Shown piece after piece: positions 33,070-44,100 of a DNA stretch of 64,000 nt. Positions within the stretch are counted from its first letter, which is position 1. Each line of letters begins with the position of its first letter. The position numbers and the translations under genes are program-made. The stretch comes from Epiperipatus broadwayi (Eukaryota; Onychophora; Udeonychophora; Euonychophora; Peripatidae). Below the pieces are notes generated by a model. The model was given only the letters and a program-made list of their open reading frames with translations, did no database searches and was not told where the DNA came from. Where the stretch lies: assembly GCA_028023455.1 (NCBI GenBank), contig JAQFVV010000055.1:5054030-5118029 (forward strand), written 5' to 3'.

Positions 33070-33740
33070 AAATATTTGTACTATGGGAAAGCTGATATTG
33101 CAGGCAGAATAATGAAATGTATATTTTTTTTAGATGATATGACACTTATAATTAAGGATGAAAAGAATCTCCAGAAAATGTTGAATAAATTGGATAAAGG
33201 ATATATGAAATATGGAATGAAGATTAATGTTGAGAATGCCAAGTGTTTATGGGTACTAACAAATACAAAACGAATATGAGTTAATATTAATGATATGATA
33301 GTGCAACAGGTGAATAGATTTAGATATTTAGATACTTGGGTAGTTGGCTGAGAAGAATGGAAGAAGTGAAGATGAAGTGAAGGCATTGACAAAAAAGGTA
33401 CTTATTAAGAGACCGAGAATATTTTGTGGACCTTTGATAAGAGAATTAAGAAAAAGATAATGCTCTGTGTGGAGAGTATTGTTGTATGATTGTAAATCCT
33501 AAACAATGATTAAAAGAATTATGTACAGATTAGTGTAATGAAAGTTGTTTTAGGGGGAATGATGAATGGAAACAAAAAGAAAAAATGGAAAAGATTAATC
33601 GTGCTAGATGATATAAGAGATGTGTAAAATTGAAGTTCTGGATAATGATCAGAACAAAATGGATGAATTGGATGTATGATCGCTCTCTGGATCTTTACAT
33701 AGAACGGAACATGACTGATTGAAAAGATATTTAGATATTT
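33070..33740 (+). pseudogene. LINE reverse transcriptase, 3' piece
   Basis: CIFFLDDMTLIIKDEKN carries the reverse transcriptase DD motif (FADD in active relatives), followed by KYGMKINVENAK, then VNRFRYL.DTWVV and LLYDCKS, in the order of a typical LINE palm and thumb. Together with 32365-32690 it forms one element broken by the foldback. Frameshifts and stops exclude activity. Confidence 0.75.
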
Positions 33741-34645
33741 GAAAAATAAAGTGTTTTTTAAACTATAATGTTTCCTATAATTCTACATGAATGTGTAGGA
33801 AAAATACAGGTTTGGAGAATTCCTTGAATAGCATAAAAAAAAACTAATAAATGAATATTTGATCATATTACAGTTGAATTTTCATTAAAAGTGCAAATAG
33901 CCAGTATGAACTTTTGGGGTCATTGCTATGTAACGGGGGGAGGGGCTTTGTTGAATGAAAGCAGCCGGGTGAGCATTAATTGTTAAAATAAATAAAAAAT
34001 AAAATAATTCGAAACTCAACAAGTCAGTTTATTCACTTGTAATAAAATAAAAGTATAATTATTTAGTGATTATCCGCATGCTCACAGCAATAATATAAAT
34101 ATAATTCGCATTACTACAACTTTCCATTGACTGGATGTTTTCACAAGCAAATATGATAACTTTTATCATGACGACTAAACATATACTTGAATCAGTCTCC
34201 ACCATTGGCTGACCAATTTTACTTAGATCTGCATTGCAAACCTACACACACACACAGCTCACTTAAGTCTATACTTTGTTCTCTCTGCTAAGCTTGCAAG
34301 CTAACTTCTGAACCCCTCCGTTTTTATGTAAGCAAGGGCTTATTAGCATATCAACTTCATTAACTATTCAAATCTCAAAACGATATGCTAATTTTCTAGA
34401 ATGCGTATTAATATAGGGATCATAATAATAAGATACTGTCTGCATGTAATTACATAACTTCAATAACTTTATTTACAATAAATATATATATATTGACTTT
34501 CTAGCACTGGAACACTGATAAGAAAAGCTTAGTATTTATATGATTTTAATCAAGCTTAGCATTTTCGATACCCTCTTGGTAATTAAATTTATTCAAATGA
34601 GTTCAATAGATTAAATAGCCCATTTTTTGAGAAGGGGAAACAAGA
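33741..34645. other. No gene; possible solo LTR
   Basis: TGTAACGGGGGG at 33930 resembles an LTR start, and the stretch to about 34460 has LTR-like features (short CT-rich blocks, TATGTAAGCAAGG), but I could not find a matching end or target duplication. Confidence 0.25.
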
Positions 34646-34649
34646 TTCC

Positions 34650-35010
34650 TTTATGTTAATGTTTGGAGTCATTGACAATGTGTTACACCTCTTTAATCTT
34701 GTGCTTGGCATCATTTCTCTCAGTACACACAATGCTGGCTGCTATGGTGTCAAATACATGGCCAAGTGTATTTTGGTGTTTAAGAAATATGGATCAGTAT
34801 TCTAGACTGCTTCAGGCCCTTTTCTATAGATATGAGGGTTGTGATAGCCTTGTGATGAGTCTGGCATGTGATTCTCCATATCTTTTAAACTGTGTGAGGT
34901 GTTTGTTCTGTGTGAACTTTATCTTTAGAGTTGTTTACTAGTCTATTTATTGAGGGATGGGTGCGGACATTCACGTGATATGATTCAGAATAAATTTTGG
35001 TAATATTTCT
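34650..35010 (-). pseudogene. Third Penelope endonuclease remnant
   Basis: On the minus strand THPSINRLVNNSKDK, then KHQNTLGHVFDTIAASIV and ERNDAKHKIKEV parallel the intact copy at 11014-11694 (NTNRLINNTKDR, SGHAF..TTASVIY, ETNDTKHKVREA). The YIG strand is lost and a stop follows KEV. Confidence 0.75.
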
Positions 35011-35094
35011 GACTTTTCTTATCATAGCATCCCAGCATTAGAAAGTCAATTTACATTGTTTAAGAAAAGTTATAACTCAGAGACTTATATATAG

Positions 35095-35360
35095 TTATGG
35101 TTTATTGTTCAGAAGTCCATAAAAAGTTCAAGCATCAGATGGGACAGAACTTATCCATGATCCATAAACCATGAACTCCGAATTTGCACTCTACCATTAT
35201 ATCCAACACACAGAGCAAGAAATAATCAAATGGTTTATTGATCAAAAATTTATAAGAAGTTCAAGTGTTGAAAATAAGAGTGTTCATCTTCCATCTATGG
35301 ACATTGAACTCCAGAATTTACCTCTTTATCTTTGCACTGAACCATATAGGGTATAGTAAG
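35095..35360 (-). repeat. Two SINE units in tandem
   Basis: 'atggtttattg.tcagaag' followed by 'aagttcaag' occurs at about 35096 and 35228, each with a 'gaactcc.gaatttgc' tRNA-like part. Same family as 40890-42150. Confidence 0.55.
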
Positions 35361-35690
35361 ATAATTAATTGGTTTGAAATATACCTAATGGTTGAAGGCA
35401 AAATAAGAAAATTACCAATGGAGAAACCTGAAAAAAACTTATGGATGGATAAGGTCATTCTGGAACAAGACTGTTTTCATAATCACTAGGAATCAGTATC
35501 GACATGATATAATTTTATAGACATATCTGTTTCTTAGAAAACTGACTAACTGAAAGTATGATTACAATTCCCAAAGAACCATAAGACATCAAAATTGTTT
35601 TCTATTTGAGATTCATGCTGATTGGTAAAAATTCAGTTTGTTCACTATTAAAACAGGATTCATTCTTTTAAATTTTCATTTATAAAAATT
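35361..35690. other. No recognised feature
   Basis: Short overlapping open frames without domains. Confidence 0.4.
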
Positions 35691-35736
35691 CTTAAAACAG
35701 TGGCAACTCTCTCTATACAGTAGTGCCACCATAGTA

Positions 35737-35791
35737 AGACTACTCAGTGATGAAAGCCCGTAAGATAGAAATTGGTCTAAGAATATTAGGT
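35737..35791 (+). ncRNA. Hammerhead ribozyme HH-B, mutated
   Basis: The first core strand reads GUGAUGA, with C3 lost. AGAAA is intact. Stem III is AUUGGU and C17. Confidence 0.55.
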
Positions 35792-36183
35792 GAGTAGGCA
35801 CTAGATAGGGATTTTATGCACAACCCTTGCATCTATTGAATACTAAGATTTGCATTAAGTAGCACTACTGTATAGAGAGTTTGCTATTGTTATTTGCAGC
35901 TTGTGTTTGCATAGGAAATGGTGATCATGTGATGCTCAGTGTCTTGATACCAATCCTGCCCATGGGAATAGGATGACTAGGATTATTAAAGAACCAAAGA
36001 CACCAAAAATGTGTAGATCCTGAATTGGGTACAGATCTGTGTAACTATACAGATGAATGAACTTAAATTGAAAACATTATTGTGTTCTCATTTTAAATTT
36101 TTAGCTTTATAATTAACTAAAAGAGTAAAAGATGGCTTCTGGAGGGTTGCATTAGATCCTAAGATGTAGGTGCAGTACTCTCA

Positions 36184-36243
36184 GATCCGATACTCCTCAC
36201 TGATGGAAGCCATAACCTAGAAATTAGTCTAGGGATATTGTGT
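36184..36243 (+). ncRNA. Hammerhead ribozyme HH-B
   Basis: Stem I is UCCUCA against UAGGGA, the core reads CUGAUGG (A9 to G) and AGAAA, and stem III is AUUAGU with C17. Confidence 0.6.
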
Positions 36244-36410
36244 GAGTATGCATTAGTAGGGATTTTGATGCAAAAATTTATTAGCATCCATTCATTGCTA
36301 TGGCTTACACTAGGTGGCGCTATTGTATGGTGAGAGTTGCTATTGTTTTAACAAATTGTGCAAATGTAAGAAATGGCCATGTGATGATTTAGTGGTTTTA
36401 TTTTTAAAAA

Positions 36411-37204
36411 ATCAGTAATTTAGTTTTGAATAATCATAGAAGTTATGAAGAATTGCTCGAATTTAAAATCAACTTTTGTGATATTGTAGTATATTTCAGT
36501 TTAACTGCTTTAAGATTTTTTGATTATTTTTGTTTGTAAGTTATATGTTTCCACCCCTCTCCCCTTTGCAATTTCTGAAATATAGATGCGATTTTAATTT
36601 TTTTAAATAAAACATTTTCATTATATATTATCTTGATATTAAGTAATGTTTAATGTTAGCTAATCATTATATTCATTTAAAGTTGCTTGTATGAGCATGC
36701 TCACTCATACACATAATAAAATATTATTAAATCTTTAGGCATAATCTAAATAATTTTTTTAAATTTCTAAGTGCTACTTGTTGATAAAAAAAAATTGACC
36801 CAAATGACACAATCCAATTTCAAGCTTACTCTCATCACATTTTCTAAAAGTGACCAACAAACTATCATCATAGTAATATTGCTGTTTTGATTAAATACAC
36901 ATTATTTTTAGAACATCCTGAAGGACATTGTTCTCATATTGGTCAATATTCTAACAGCAGACTGACATTCTATCAACATAGAAAAATGCTCTTTTAATGA
37001 AATGGCGGTCATTTTTTTAGACTATCTGATGAGAATGGAACCAAAGCACTCATGGTGCCAACATTGATCAATATTTTAACAATAGGGAACATTTAGAAGG
37101 TTTTGAAAATCCTCTAAAGAGTAAATGAATATTTACTATCACTTTTATAAATAATATATTTATAGTTCCAATAAATTATATGTATCAATACTAAAATTAA
37201 TTTA
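36411..37204. other. AT-rich sequence, no feature
   Basis: Nothing recognised. Confidence 0.45.
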
Positions 37205-38520
37205 CCATTTATTGGTCCAGCATGGTGTATGTGGACCCAGCTCTAAAGTTTATCAGTTTTGGGCCATGATATAAATTTCTTTCGAGGTGTGTTTATGGTT
37301 GATTGGCAAGATTTACATTTTTTTAATGAACATTTCGATTTCTGTACCCATGCCCAGCCAATACACATAACTGCAGGCTAGCACTTTTGCGCGAACGACC
37401 CATGGATGCCCTTGATGTAACATTTCTAATATTTTTGAATGTCCAATGGGGGGAACCAATACTTTATCTGCCATTACTATGCATCTCTTTAATGTTGATA
37501 AGACTTATGTAAATAGTGAAGTTGTTTTCTGGGCCATCCTTTCCTAATCCAGTTTAAGAGTGTCTGGCATCCGTCTGTTTCTTGAGTCCACCTGGCTATA
37601 GTGTTGCTGTATATAATTTCCGGCTTCCAATGGTCTAAGTAATTTATGTCTACTTCAGTGTCCATTTTTTCTGTTACATCTGGTATGCATGATAGGGCAT
37701 CCACATGCTGTATTTGACTACCTTTCTGATATACTAATTCATAATTGTATGAAGATAGCAAATTATACCAGCGAATCATTCACAAGCTCAAATGGTCAGG
37801 TGCGGGGTTTTTTTTGGCAAATATTCCAACAATGGACAGTGGTCTGTTATTATTTTAACTGATTGACTGTAAATGTATTGGTGGAATTTTCAAACCACTG
37901 ATATAATGGCCAATGCTTCCTTGTCCAGTCGGCTGTAATTTTTTTCAGCTTTTGACAATGTTCTAGACATGTATGCTCTTGGGCGTTCGCTATTCTGCGA
38001 CGGATGACTGAGTATCACCCCAATTCCGTATTCGAATGCATCCATTGTTAATATTACATTGAGGTTACTGTTACAATGTACTAACAATTGGCTTGACTTA
38101 GGCAGTGATGTGATGTGATGTGATATGATGTACTGTAGCTTCTTCTTAAACAAAGTCAAGAATCTCTCAGCAATTATACCAAGAAAAACTTGTTAGCTAC
38201 TTAATTTTTTATTTTCTGAAAAGTGCTCTCTTGTGGTTCTTTCCAACACCATCGTTGATTTTTGTGAAGTAACTCATACAAAGGTGTGGCTACATATGCC
38301 TTTCCCTTCAGAAAAATTTTCGAAAAAATTAACCAATCCCAAAAAAACCTGCAGTTCCTTGACGTTTGTGGGGGGGGGTGACACATTTATGATAGCTTTA
38401 ATTTTACCTGGATTGGGTTTAACTCCGGTGCTTGATATAATGTGTCCTAAAAACTTTATTTCTTTAGCACACCAAATACACCTTTTCATGTTTAGTTTAA
38501 GGTGATGTTTCTCAGTACAA
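37205..38520 (-). pseudogene. Ty3/gypsy pol fragment
   Basis: Read on the minus strand, the order is: reverse transcriptase end (KEIKFLGHIISSTGVKPNPGK, then VFLGLVNFFENFS, 38274-38510), connection (ATPLYELLHKNQRW.W), RNase H start (TMDAFEYGIGVILSHPS, then KNYSRLDKEALAI, 37890-38060), TDHCPLLEYL near 37840, RWYNLLSSYNYELVYQKGS and VDALSC (37670-37780), then the integrase zinc domain (HQGHPWVVRAKVL..KCKSC, 37290-37430) and the start of the catalytic core. Frames break at several points and a LINE tail is inserted at 38103-38215. gag, protease, most of integrase and LTRs are not seen. Confidence 0.85.
38103..38215 (-). mobile_element. LINE 3' end inserted in gypsy
   Basis: 'gtgatgtgatgtgatatg', 'aacaaagtcaagaatctctc' and 'cttgttagctacttaat' match the LINE 3' ends at 13163, 21880, 49325 and 50060. 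It interrupts the gypsy frame between the reverse transcriptase connection and RNase H. Confidence 0.65.
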
Positions 38521-38734
38521 TTTCAGAATTTTTATTATCTGAACAAAATTACAAAGGAATCTAACTTTTTATCACCAACAACTTTATTAATATGAATTAT
38601 GATTCATTTATAAATATTTTATATATATATATAATTAGAGAGGGTTTTAACACAGACTTTCAAGCTCTCTTCAGCTATCCATTCCATCTTATATACCTGA
38701 TACACATGATCACATACATTTGAAAAAGTTAAAT

Positions 38735-38790
38735 AATCTCCAATATATGTATTTCATGCTGAAACAGCACTCATCAGTTGTTCCAGATCA
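38735..38790 (-). ncRNA. Hammerhead ribozyme HH-A
   Basis: On the minus strand AUCU..ACAA, CUGAUGAG, UGCU-GUUUC-AGCA, UGAAA, AUACAUAU and A17, UUGG..AGAU. All core bases are present except the wobble U at 11.1. A plausible active copy. Confidence 0.75.
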
Positions 38791-39254
38791 TCACCTCCCA
38801 TACATACATATTTAATTAGTGCTCAGTTTATATTAAAATGGCAAATTTTCAAACTTTAATGGACAGGCTTCAATCTTCTCCACTCTCCAACTCTTGTCAT
38901 CCATATTATTGAAAAACTGATGATGGAAAGCTCAAAGCCCTTGCTGATATCAAATTTGTTTTCATACCTATGCTAACTTTTAAGTTACTCTGACCTCTCA
39001 TATGTAGGACCTTAATATGTCCATTTAAAGACACAAAAGAAATGTGGGCAGAATTCAGGCTGAATCTGTAATATTTAAATACAAATATAATGTATATATT
39101 TATCTTTAGATGTAATTCGAAGAGATTTCAACCAGACTTTCAAACTTCCTTCAACAGTTGGGGAGTGAAGAAGATTGAAGCCTGTCTATTAAAGTTTGAA
39201 GATTTGCTATCTGAATATAAACTGAGCACTGACTTTACATATGTGTGGGGAATA

Positions 39255-39308
39255 ATGATCTGGACCAACTGATGAGAGCTGGTTCAGCACAATATATATT
39301 GGAGATCA
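39255..39308 (+). ncRNA. Hammerhead ribozyme HH-A, deleted core
   Basis: AUGAUC pairs with GAUCAU and CCAA with UUGG, and CUGAUGAG is intact, but the GAAA strand has lost a base (CAAUA). Confidence 0.6.
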
Positions 39309-39434
39309 TTTATCTTTTTCACATATATGTGGTTATGTGTATTAGTTATATAAGATGAAATGGATAGCTGAAGGGAGCTTAAAAGTCTGTGATCACTCCC
39401 ACCTCTAATTACATCTAAAGTTCAATATACATTA

Positions 39435-39955
39435 TACTGCCACCTTTGTTGTTAAAAGAATGTTGCCTTGACAACAGTTTGAAATTGTTGATTATTATTG
39501 CTATTGGAATTGTCTAAGTGTTAGCTGTTTTTCAATGATTACATTTTATATTTAATTTTGCATATATTTAGGGAAAAGGTAACAGTACAATAAATAAATG
39601 CATCGACCTATTTAAAAAAACATTTATATAAATGCTTCTATTATTTTAATATTCTATTTTCTAATTTAAAAAAAAGCTATCTTTCTGCTGAAAAATAAGG
39701 AAAAGAGAAAGATGAGTGGGTGAGAAGATTATCTCTAAATCAGCTTGCTCTTTTTTTTTCCTTTTTTTTTTTTCCATTTTACTATTTAAAGAAAAAGATA
39801 CCGCATGAACAGGAACTTCTCTCTGAGATTCAAAAATTTTTTTTGTGGTTTTATATTAAATCAAAAAAGAGGGGATTATCTAGTAAGTCAGAATTTTTTT
39901 TATTATATAAAAATAAATATACAAAATAATAAGATTTGAAATAACAGACACTCTT
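39435..39955. other. AT-rich sequence, no feature
   Basis: Poly-T runs near 39750-39775 and no landmark of any family. Confidence 0.45.
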
Positions 39956-39959
39956 ATAT

Positions 39960-40345
39960 CTGGAGTCTAATTGAAATTTAGGGGATTTAAACTCAGACTT
40001 TCAAGCCTCTTCACTATCCACACTATCTCATACTACTGATACACATGACCACACACATGCAGAAAAGATAAATAATCACCAATATACATATTTTGTGCTA
40101 AACCAGCACTCATCAGTTTGTCCAAATTACCATCTCCCATACATATATATAATCAGTGCTCAGTTTATATTGAGATAGCAAATCCTTATCCTTTAATGGA
40201 CAGGCTTCAACCTATTTCAATCCCCAAGTCTTCAGCCATCCATAGCATTGAAAATCTGATGATAGAATTCTTAAATCCCTTGGTGATGCCAATATTGTTG
40301 TCATGCCCATGTTGACCTCAAGTCACTCTGACCTCTCATCTGACC
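39960..40345 (-). mobile_element. HH-A element
   Basis: Single unit in minus orientation: 'tttaaactcagactttcaag' at the 3' end (B-box-like remnant), ribozyme, then 'cagtgctcagtttatattga' and 'tttaatggacaggcttcaa'. Confidence 0.7.
40073..40129 (-). ncRNA. Hammerhead ribozyme HH-A
   Basis: On the minus strand CUGAUGAG is intact and stem II has loop GGUUU. The second strand reads CAAAA (G12 to A). Stem III AUAUGUAU, A17. Probably inactive. Confidence 0.65.
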
Positions 40346-40369
40346 CCTCATGTCGTCCTATTGAAAATA

Positions 40370-40640
40370 TTAATTTTTTATCAGACATTTGTTAGACAAG
40401 AGATAATCCAATAATGAATAATATTTCTATTGTGTAATTTTCACTACATCACTCTCACACAAGGTAAAGACTGTTTTCTATCTGTTTTTAACATCGTATG
40501 GATGGTTGTAATCATAAACCTATGATCAAAGCAGATAGAAAACAGACCCTACCTTGCATGTAAGTGATGTAGTGAAAATTATACTACAGAAATATTATTC
40601 ATTATTGGATTCTCTCTTATCTAATGAATGACTAATAAAA
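40370..40640. repeat. HH-C tail palindrome
   Basis: 'attgtgtaattttcactaca' and 'tgtagtgaaaattatactac' are inverted, as are 'gtaaagactgttttctatct' and 'agatagaaaacagacc'. The ribozyme portion is absent. Confidence 0.65.
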
Positions 40641-40889
40641 ATTATAAATACACAAAATGTATAAAATTAATATAAATTAAGTACACCAATTGTCAATTAA
40701 ATCTCTAACCAAAATATAGTTACAGATCTACTTTGAAGGCATATATTAAAATATGAATAGTTTCTGGATTATTAAGAAAAAGAATAGAGAAGTATTAGGG
40801 AAATCTTTACCCTATAGTGGAGTATCAGTGGCCAATGATTATAATATTCATTTGAATTAGAAAATAGTTGTTAGTGATGATGATGATAA

Positions 40890-42150
40890 TAATAATTGAA
40901 ATGCTTTATTGATTAGAAGTTTATAAAAAATTTAATGTGTCAGCACTGGATTCGATCTAAGGACATTATCCTCCATCTCTGCATTATAGCGTATAGAAAA
41001 TAATAATAATCAAATAGATTATTGATTACAAGTTCGAAAGAAGTTCAAGCACTAAACTTGACATAAATAATCATGATCCACAATGCTTTGAGCTCCTGAG
41101 TTTGCCATGCTACCATTGCACCAAAGCATGCTGGGAACAAAGAAAGAATGTAGTAATTAAATGATTCGTTATTCAGGAGTTCATAACAAATTCAAGCATC
41201 AAAAGAGAGAGAGCTGAGCTGCGATCCATGAACATTGAGTTTCAGAATCAGACACTATACCACTGCAGCAAAGCAGGCTGGGAACCAAGAATGAATATAG
41301 TAATTGCATGGTTTATTATTCAGGAGTTCATTAGAAGTACAAGCATCAAAAGAGACGAAAGTGGGCTGCAGACTATGGACTTTGAGTTTCAGAGCCAGCC
41401 ACTATACCACTGCATCAAAGCATGCTGGGAATTCAGAGAGAATATAGTAATTGAATGGTTTATTATTCAGGGGTTCATAAAAATTTCAAGAATCAAAAGA
41501 GACACAGAGCTGGGCTTCGGATCATGAACTTTGAGTTTCAGAGTCAGCCATTATACCACTGCAGCAAAGCATTCTGGGAACTCAGAAAGATGATAGTGAT
41601 TGAATGTCATATTATTCAGGAGTTTGCGGGAAGTTTAAGCATCAGAAATGATAGAGCTGGCCTGTGATCCATGGACCTTGATCTCCAGAATCTGCCATTC
41701 TACCACAGCAGCAAAGCATGCTGGGAACTCAGACAGAATATAATAATTGAATACTTCATAAGAAGTTCAAGCATCAGAAGTGACAGAAGTGGTCTGTGAT
41801 CCATGGACCTTGAGCTCCAGAGTCTGTGACTCTATCACTGCAGCAAAGCATGCTGGAAACTCAGAAACACTATAGTAATTGAATGGTTTATATTCAGGAG
41901 TTCATAAGAAGTTTAAGTATCAGATCAGAAGTGGGCTGCAATTCATGGACCTTGAGCTCTAGAGTTGGCCACTCTACCATTGCAGCAAAGCTATTAAGAA
42001 AGAATACAGTAATTGAATGCCTTTTATTATTCAGGAGTTCACAAGAAGTCCAAGCTTCAGTAAATGACAAAGCTGGGCAGCGATGTATAGATCTTGAGCT
42101 TTAGAATGTATCATTCTTCTAATGCACCAAACCATCCCGGTATTCATTGG
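40890..42150 (-). repeat. Tandem array of tRNA-derived SINE units
   Basis: About nine units in direct orientation start with 'attgaatggtttattattc' at roughly 40896, 41009, 41156, 41304, 41451, 41600, 41747, 41879 and 42013. The modal spacing is 147-149 bp, and shorter spacings are internal deletions. On the minus strand each unit reads TTCCCAGCATGCTTTGC, an A-box-like GCAGTGGTAGAGTGG, about 30 bases, a B-box-like GGATCGCAGCCC, then GCTTGAACTTCTTATGAAC. Arrays of a SINE at constant period behave like a satellite. No open frame is conserved between units. Confidence 0.75.
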
Positions 42151-42154
42151 TAGT

Positions 42155-43380
42155 ATATTTATTGAAATGGGAATATTTACTCACACAAAACAGTTACAAA
42201 AGTCAAATTAAGTCATGTGACATTAATGTGTTCAACTACTTATTGCTTTTTTATGAGACCTTTCACAGGACTTCTTACCTACACATTTTTTGATGACTGA
42301 ACTCAATGACAGATGACTAGTAAGTCATGTGCCTACAGAGCCCAGATCTCAGAGGACCTGAATTGTATATAAAAAAGCAATGGCCTAAAATACACAATCA
42401 TATTTCAGATTTTATAAGCAAGTCAATATCTACAACCAGATTTTATACTTTAGTTTTGATTTATATTTTTTTTTATAAAAGCAAATCTTATGATTTATGA
42501 CATACATTAGCAGCACAGAATACTTACAACTGCTGGTTAACTGTATGTGCACAATTCCAATAGTAAATGGTTTCTTCTTATTTTATTAAATTATCCATCT
42601 GCCAGTTTCAGTCACTCAGCAACCTTCCTCAGAGCTTCTCATTATTAAGATAAGTTGATAAATGGTTTCTTACTTTATAGACATTGATTGATTGATTTAC
42701 AATATTTATGATGCATAAATGAATGTTTACTATTTTTATACATAAAAATACGTAAAAAAGAATAATCAAAAATTATATAGCAGACTGAGACCTATAAATG
42801 TTCAATACCTAAAGATCTCGGAAATTCTCAATCTGCCATTGCTGGAACTAATTATTGAATGGTAAATAATTTTCTTTGTGCTGAACTAAAAGCATCTGTT
42901 TTGATAAACAAAGATCAGGAAGACCGGATTCAGCTTTTAGATGTGGGTTGAATTGCATTTAGAAATGGCAAATTGGAATAATTAAATAAAAATGAAGCAG
43001 TAAATAACAAAAATAGAAATCTTGAAAATGGTCATTTGATTAAAAGATTTCTAACTTAGGTGATCTATGTGATACCTAAGAAATCTTATTTTAATATATT
43101 TTATATTCTATTGAACATTGGTTCTTTGTTTGCATTGTTTCTATGTGCATTAAAATAAGATACTATTTTTGGCATTTTAAAATTATCAATACATTTTATT
43201 GTTAATTTTTTTCTACTATTTAGTAGACTTCTTCAGAGCTGTAATTCTATTTATTTTACATATACACACCTATACATATATGTATTTATGTTGATATCCT
43301 ATAGATCACATATATAAATATACATTTACAAAAAAATCAAGTCATAATCACATGACCTAATTTAACAAGCTTGTATTACA
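42155..43380. other. AT-rich; two hammerhead-like relics
   Basis: At 42600-42650 (minus) CUCUGAGGAAGGUUGC..GACUGAAACUGGC and at 43215-43250 (minus) CUCUGAAGAAGUCUAC..UAGUAGAAAA repeat the Penelope-end pattern. Pairing beyond stem II is poor. The rest is unremarkable. Confidence 0.4.
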
Positions 43381-43425
43381 AATGTTATATATGAGCTCGC
43401 AAATAAGCTCTTAACAAGCTTTGCA

Positions 43426-43477
43426 GAATATCCTCAAATCCAGACTGGTTTCTGCTACTAGCTTCCTCAGTGAGGTT
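43426..43477 (-). ncRNA. Hammerhead-like ribozyme HH-E
   Basis: On the minus strand CCUCA, CUGAGGA, AGC-UAGUA-GCA, GAAA, stem III ACCAGU and C17, UGGAU. Stem II is only GC/GC with an A.A at the base. Confidence 0.55.
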
Positions 43478-43613
43478 CAATCCCATATGGCTATTTAAGT
43501 TAGATAGCTGGATTGGAAGCATATGGATATCTGAAAATTTCAGATTTTCTACTTAACAGTTATCCATTAGATAAAGTGCTGGGCTTGTTGTGGTATTTTT
43601 AATCTAATGTTTG

Positions 43614-43672
43614 AATATCCTAGCACCTCACTGAGGAAGCCAGTAGCAGTCTGGAGTTGGTGATAGTCTGCA
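43614..43672 (+). ncRNA. HH-E copy lacking the GAAA strand
   Basis: CUGAGGA and the stem II hairpin are present, but the AAACUGG segment is deleted between GCAG and UCUGG. Confidence 0.5.
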
Positions 43673-43984
43673 AAGCTTGTCAAGAGCTTATTTGTGAGCT
43701 TTATATATAACATTTGTAATGCAAACTTGTTAAATTAGGTCATGTGACTATGACTTGATTTCTTTGTAATTTTATTTTTTGCTATTAAGGCTTTGGTAAT
43801 TTTATATTGCTAAAGTTATTAATATATGGTGTATCTGAACTTAGTTCAGTCCCATATGGCTATTTAGGTTAGATAGCTAGACTGGAAGACGTATGGATGT
43901 CTGAAAATTTCAGATTTTCTACTTAATAGTTATCCATTAGATAAAGTGCTGGGCTCATCCTGGTATTTTTAATCTAATGCTTGA

Positions 43985-44046
43985 ATATCCTAGCATCTCA
44001 CTGAGGAAGCCAGTAGCAGAAACTGGTCTGGGGTTGGGGATATTCT
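43985..44046 (+). ncRNA. Hammerhead-like ribozyme HH-E
   Basis: AUAUCC pairs with GGAUAU, and UCUCA with UGGGG next to the core. Core CUGAGGA and AGAAA are complete, stem III is AC-UG-GU and C17. Weak stem II as in the minus copy. The best HH-E copy. Confidence 0.65.
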
Positions 44047-44100
44047 GCAAAGCTTGTTAAGAGCTCATTTGTGAGCTCTATATATAACATAAATATACAT

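Larger units (their letters stand above)
35695..36410 (+). mobile_element. HH-B direct dimer (retrozyme-like)
   Basis: Two HH-B units lie head to tail, with ribozymes at 35737 and 36184, 447 nt apart, and the same tail after each ('gattactaag..ttgca.ta', 'ctactgtat', 'gaaatgg..atgtgatg'). Between them lie the full internal parts: 'aaccaaagacacc', 'ttagctttataatta', 'ggagggttgcattagatcct'. This is the layout expected of a retrozyme: two ribozyme-bearing ends around one unit. Confidence 0.8.
38525..39430. mobile_element. HH-A foldback (inverted dimer)
   Basis: The left arm (38640-38960, minus) and right arm (39100-39425, plus) are inverted copies: 'ttcaagctctcttcagctat' against 'atagctgaagggagctt', 'tttaatggacaggcttcaat' against 'attgaagcctgtctattaaa'. 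Each arm carries one ribozyme. Confidence 0.75.
43381..44100. mobile_element. HH-E cluster (three units)
   Basis: A minus unit (43390-43560) is followed by two plus units (43560-43745 and 43850-44090). Landmarks are 'ttatatatgagctcgcaaat' and its inverse, 'cccatatggctatttaggtt', 'ttatccattagataaagtgc', then a ribozyme, then 'tctgcaaagcttgt'. The first two form a foldback, the last two a direct repeat about 370 nt apart. Confidence 0.7.

Noticed and set aside
33930-34460. Solo LTR starting TGTAACGG
   Set aside because: No matching CA end or target duplication could be located.
40890-42150. CRISPR-like direct repeats
   Set aside because: Units are 147 bp, similar throughout, tRNA-like, and in a eukaryotic context; there are no spacers.
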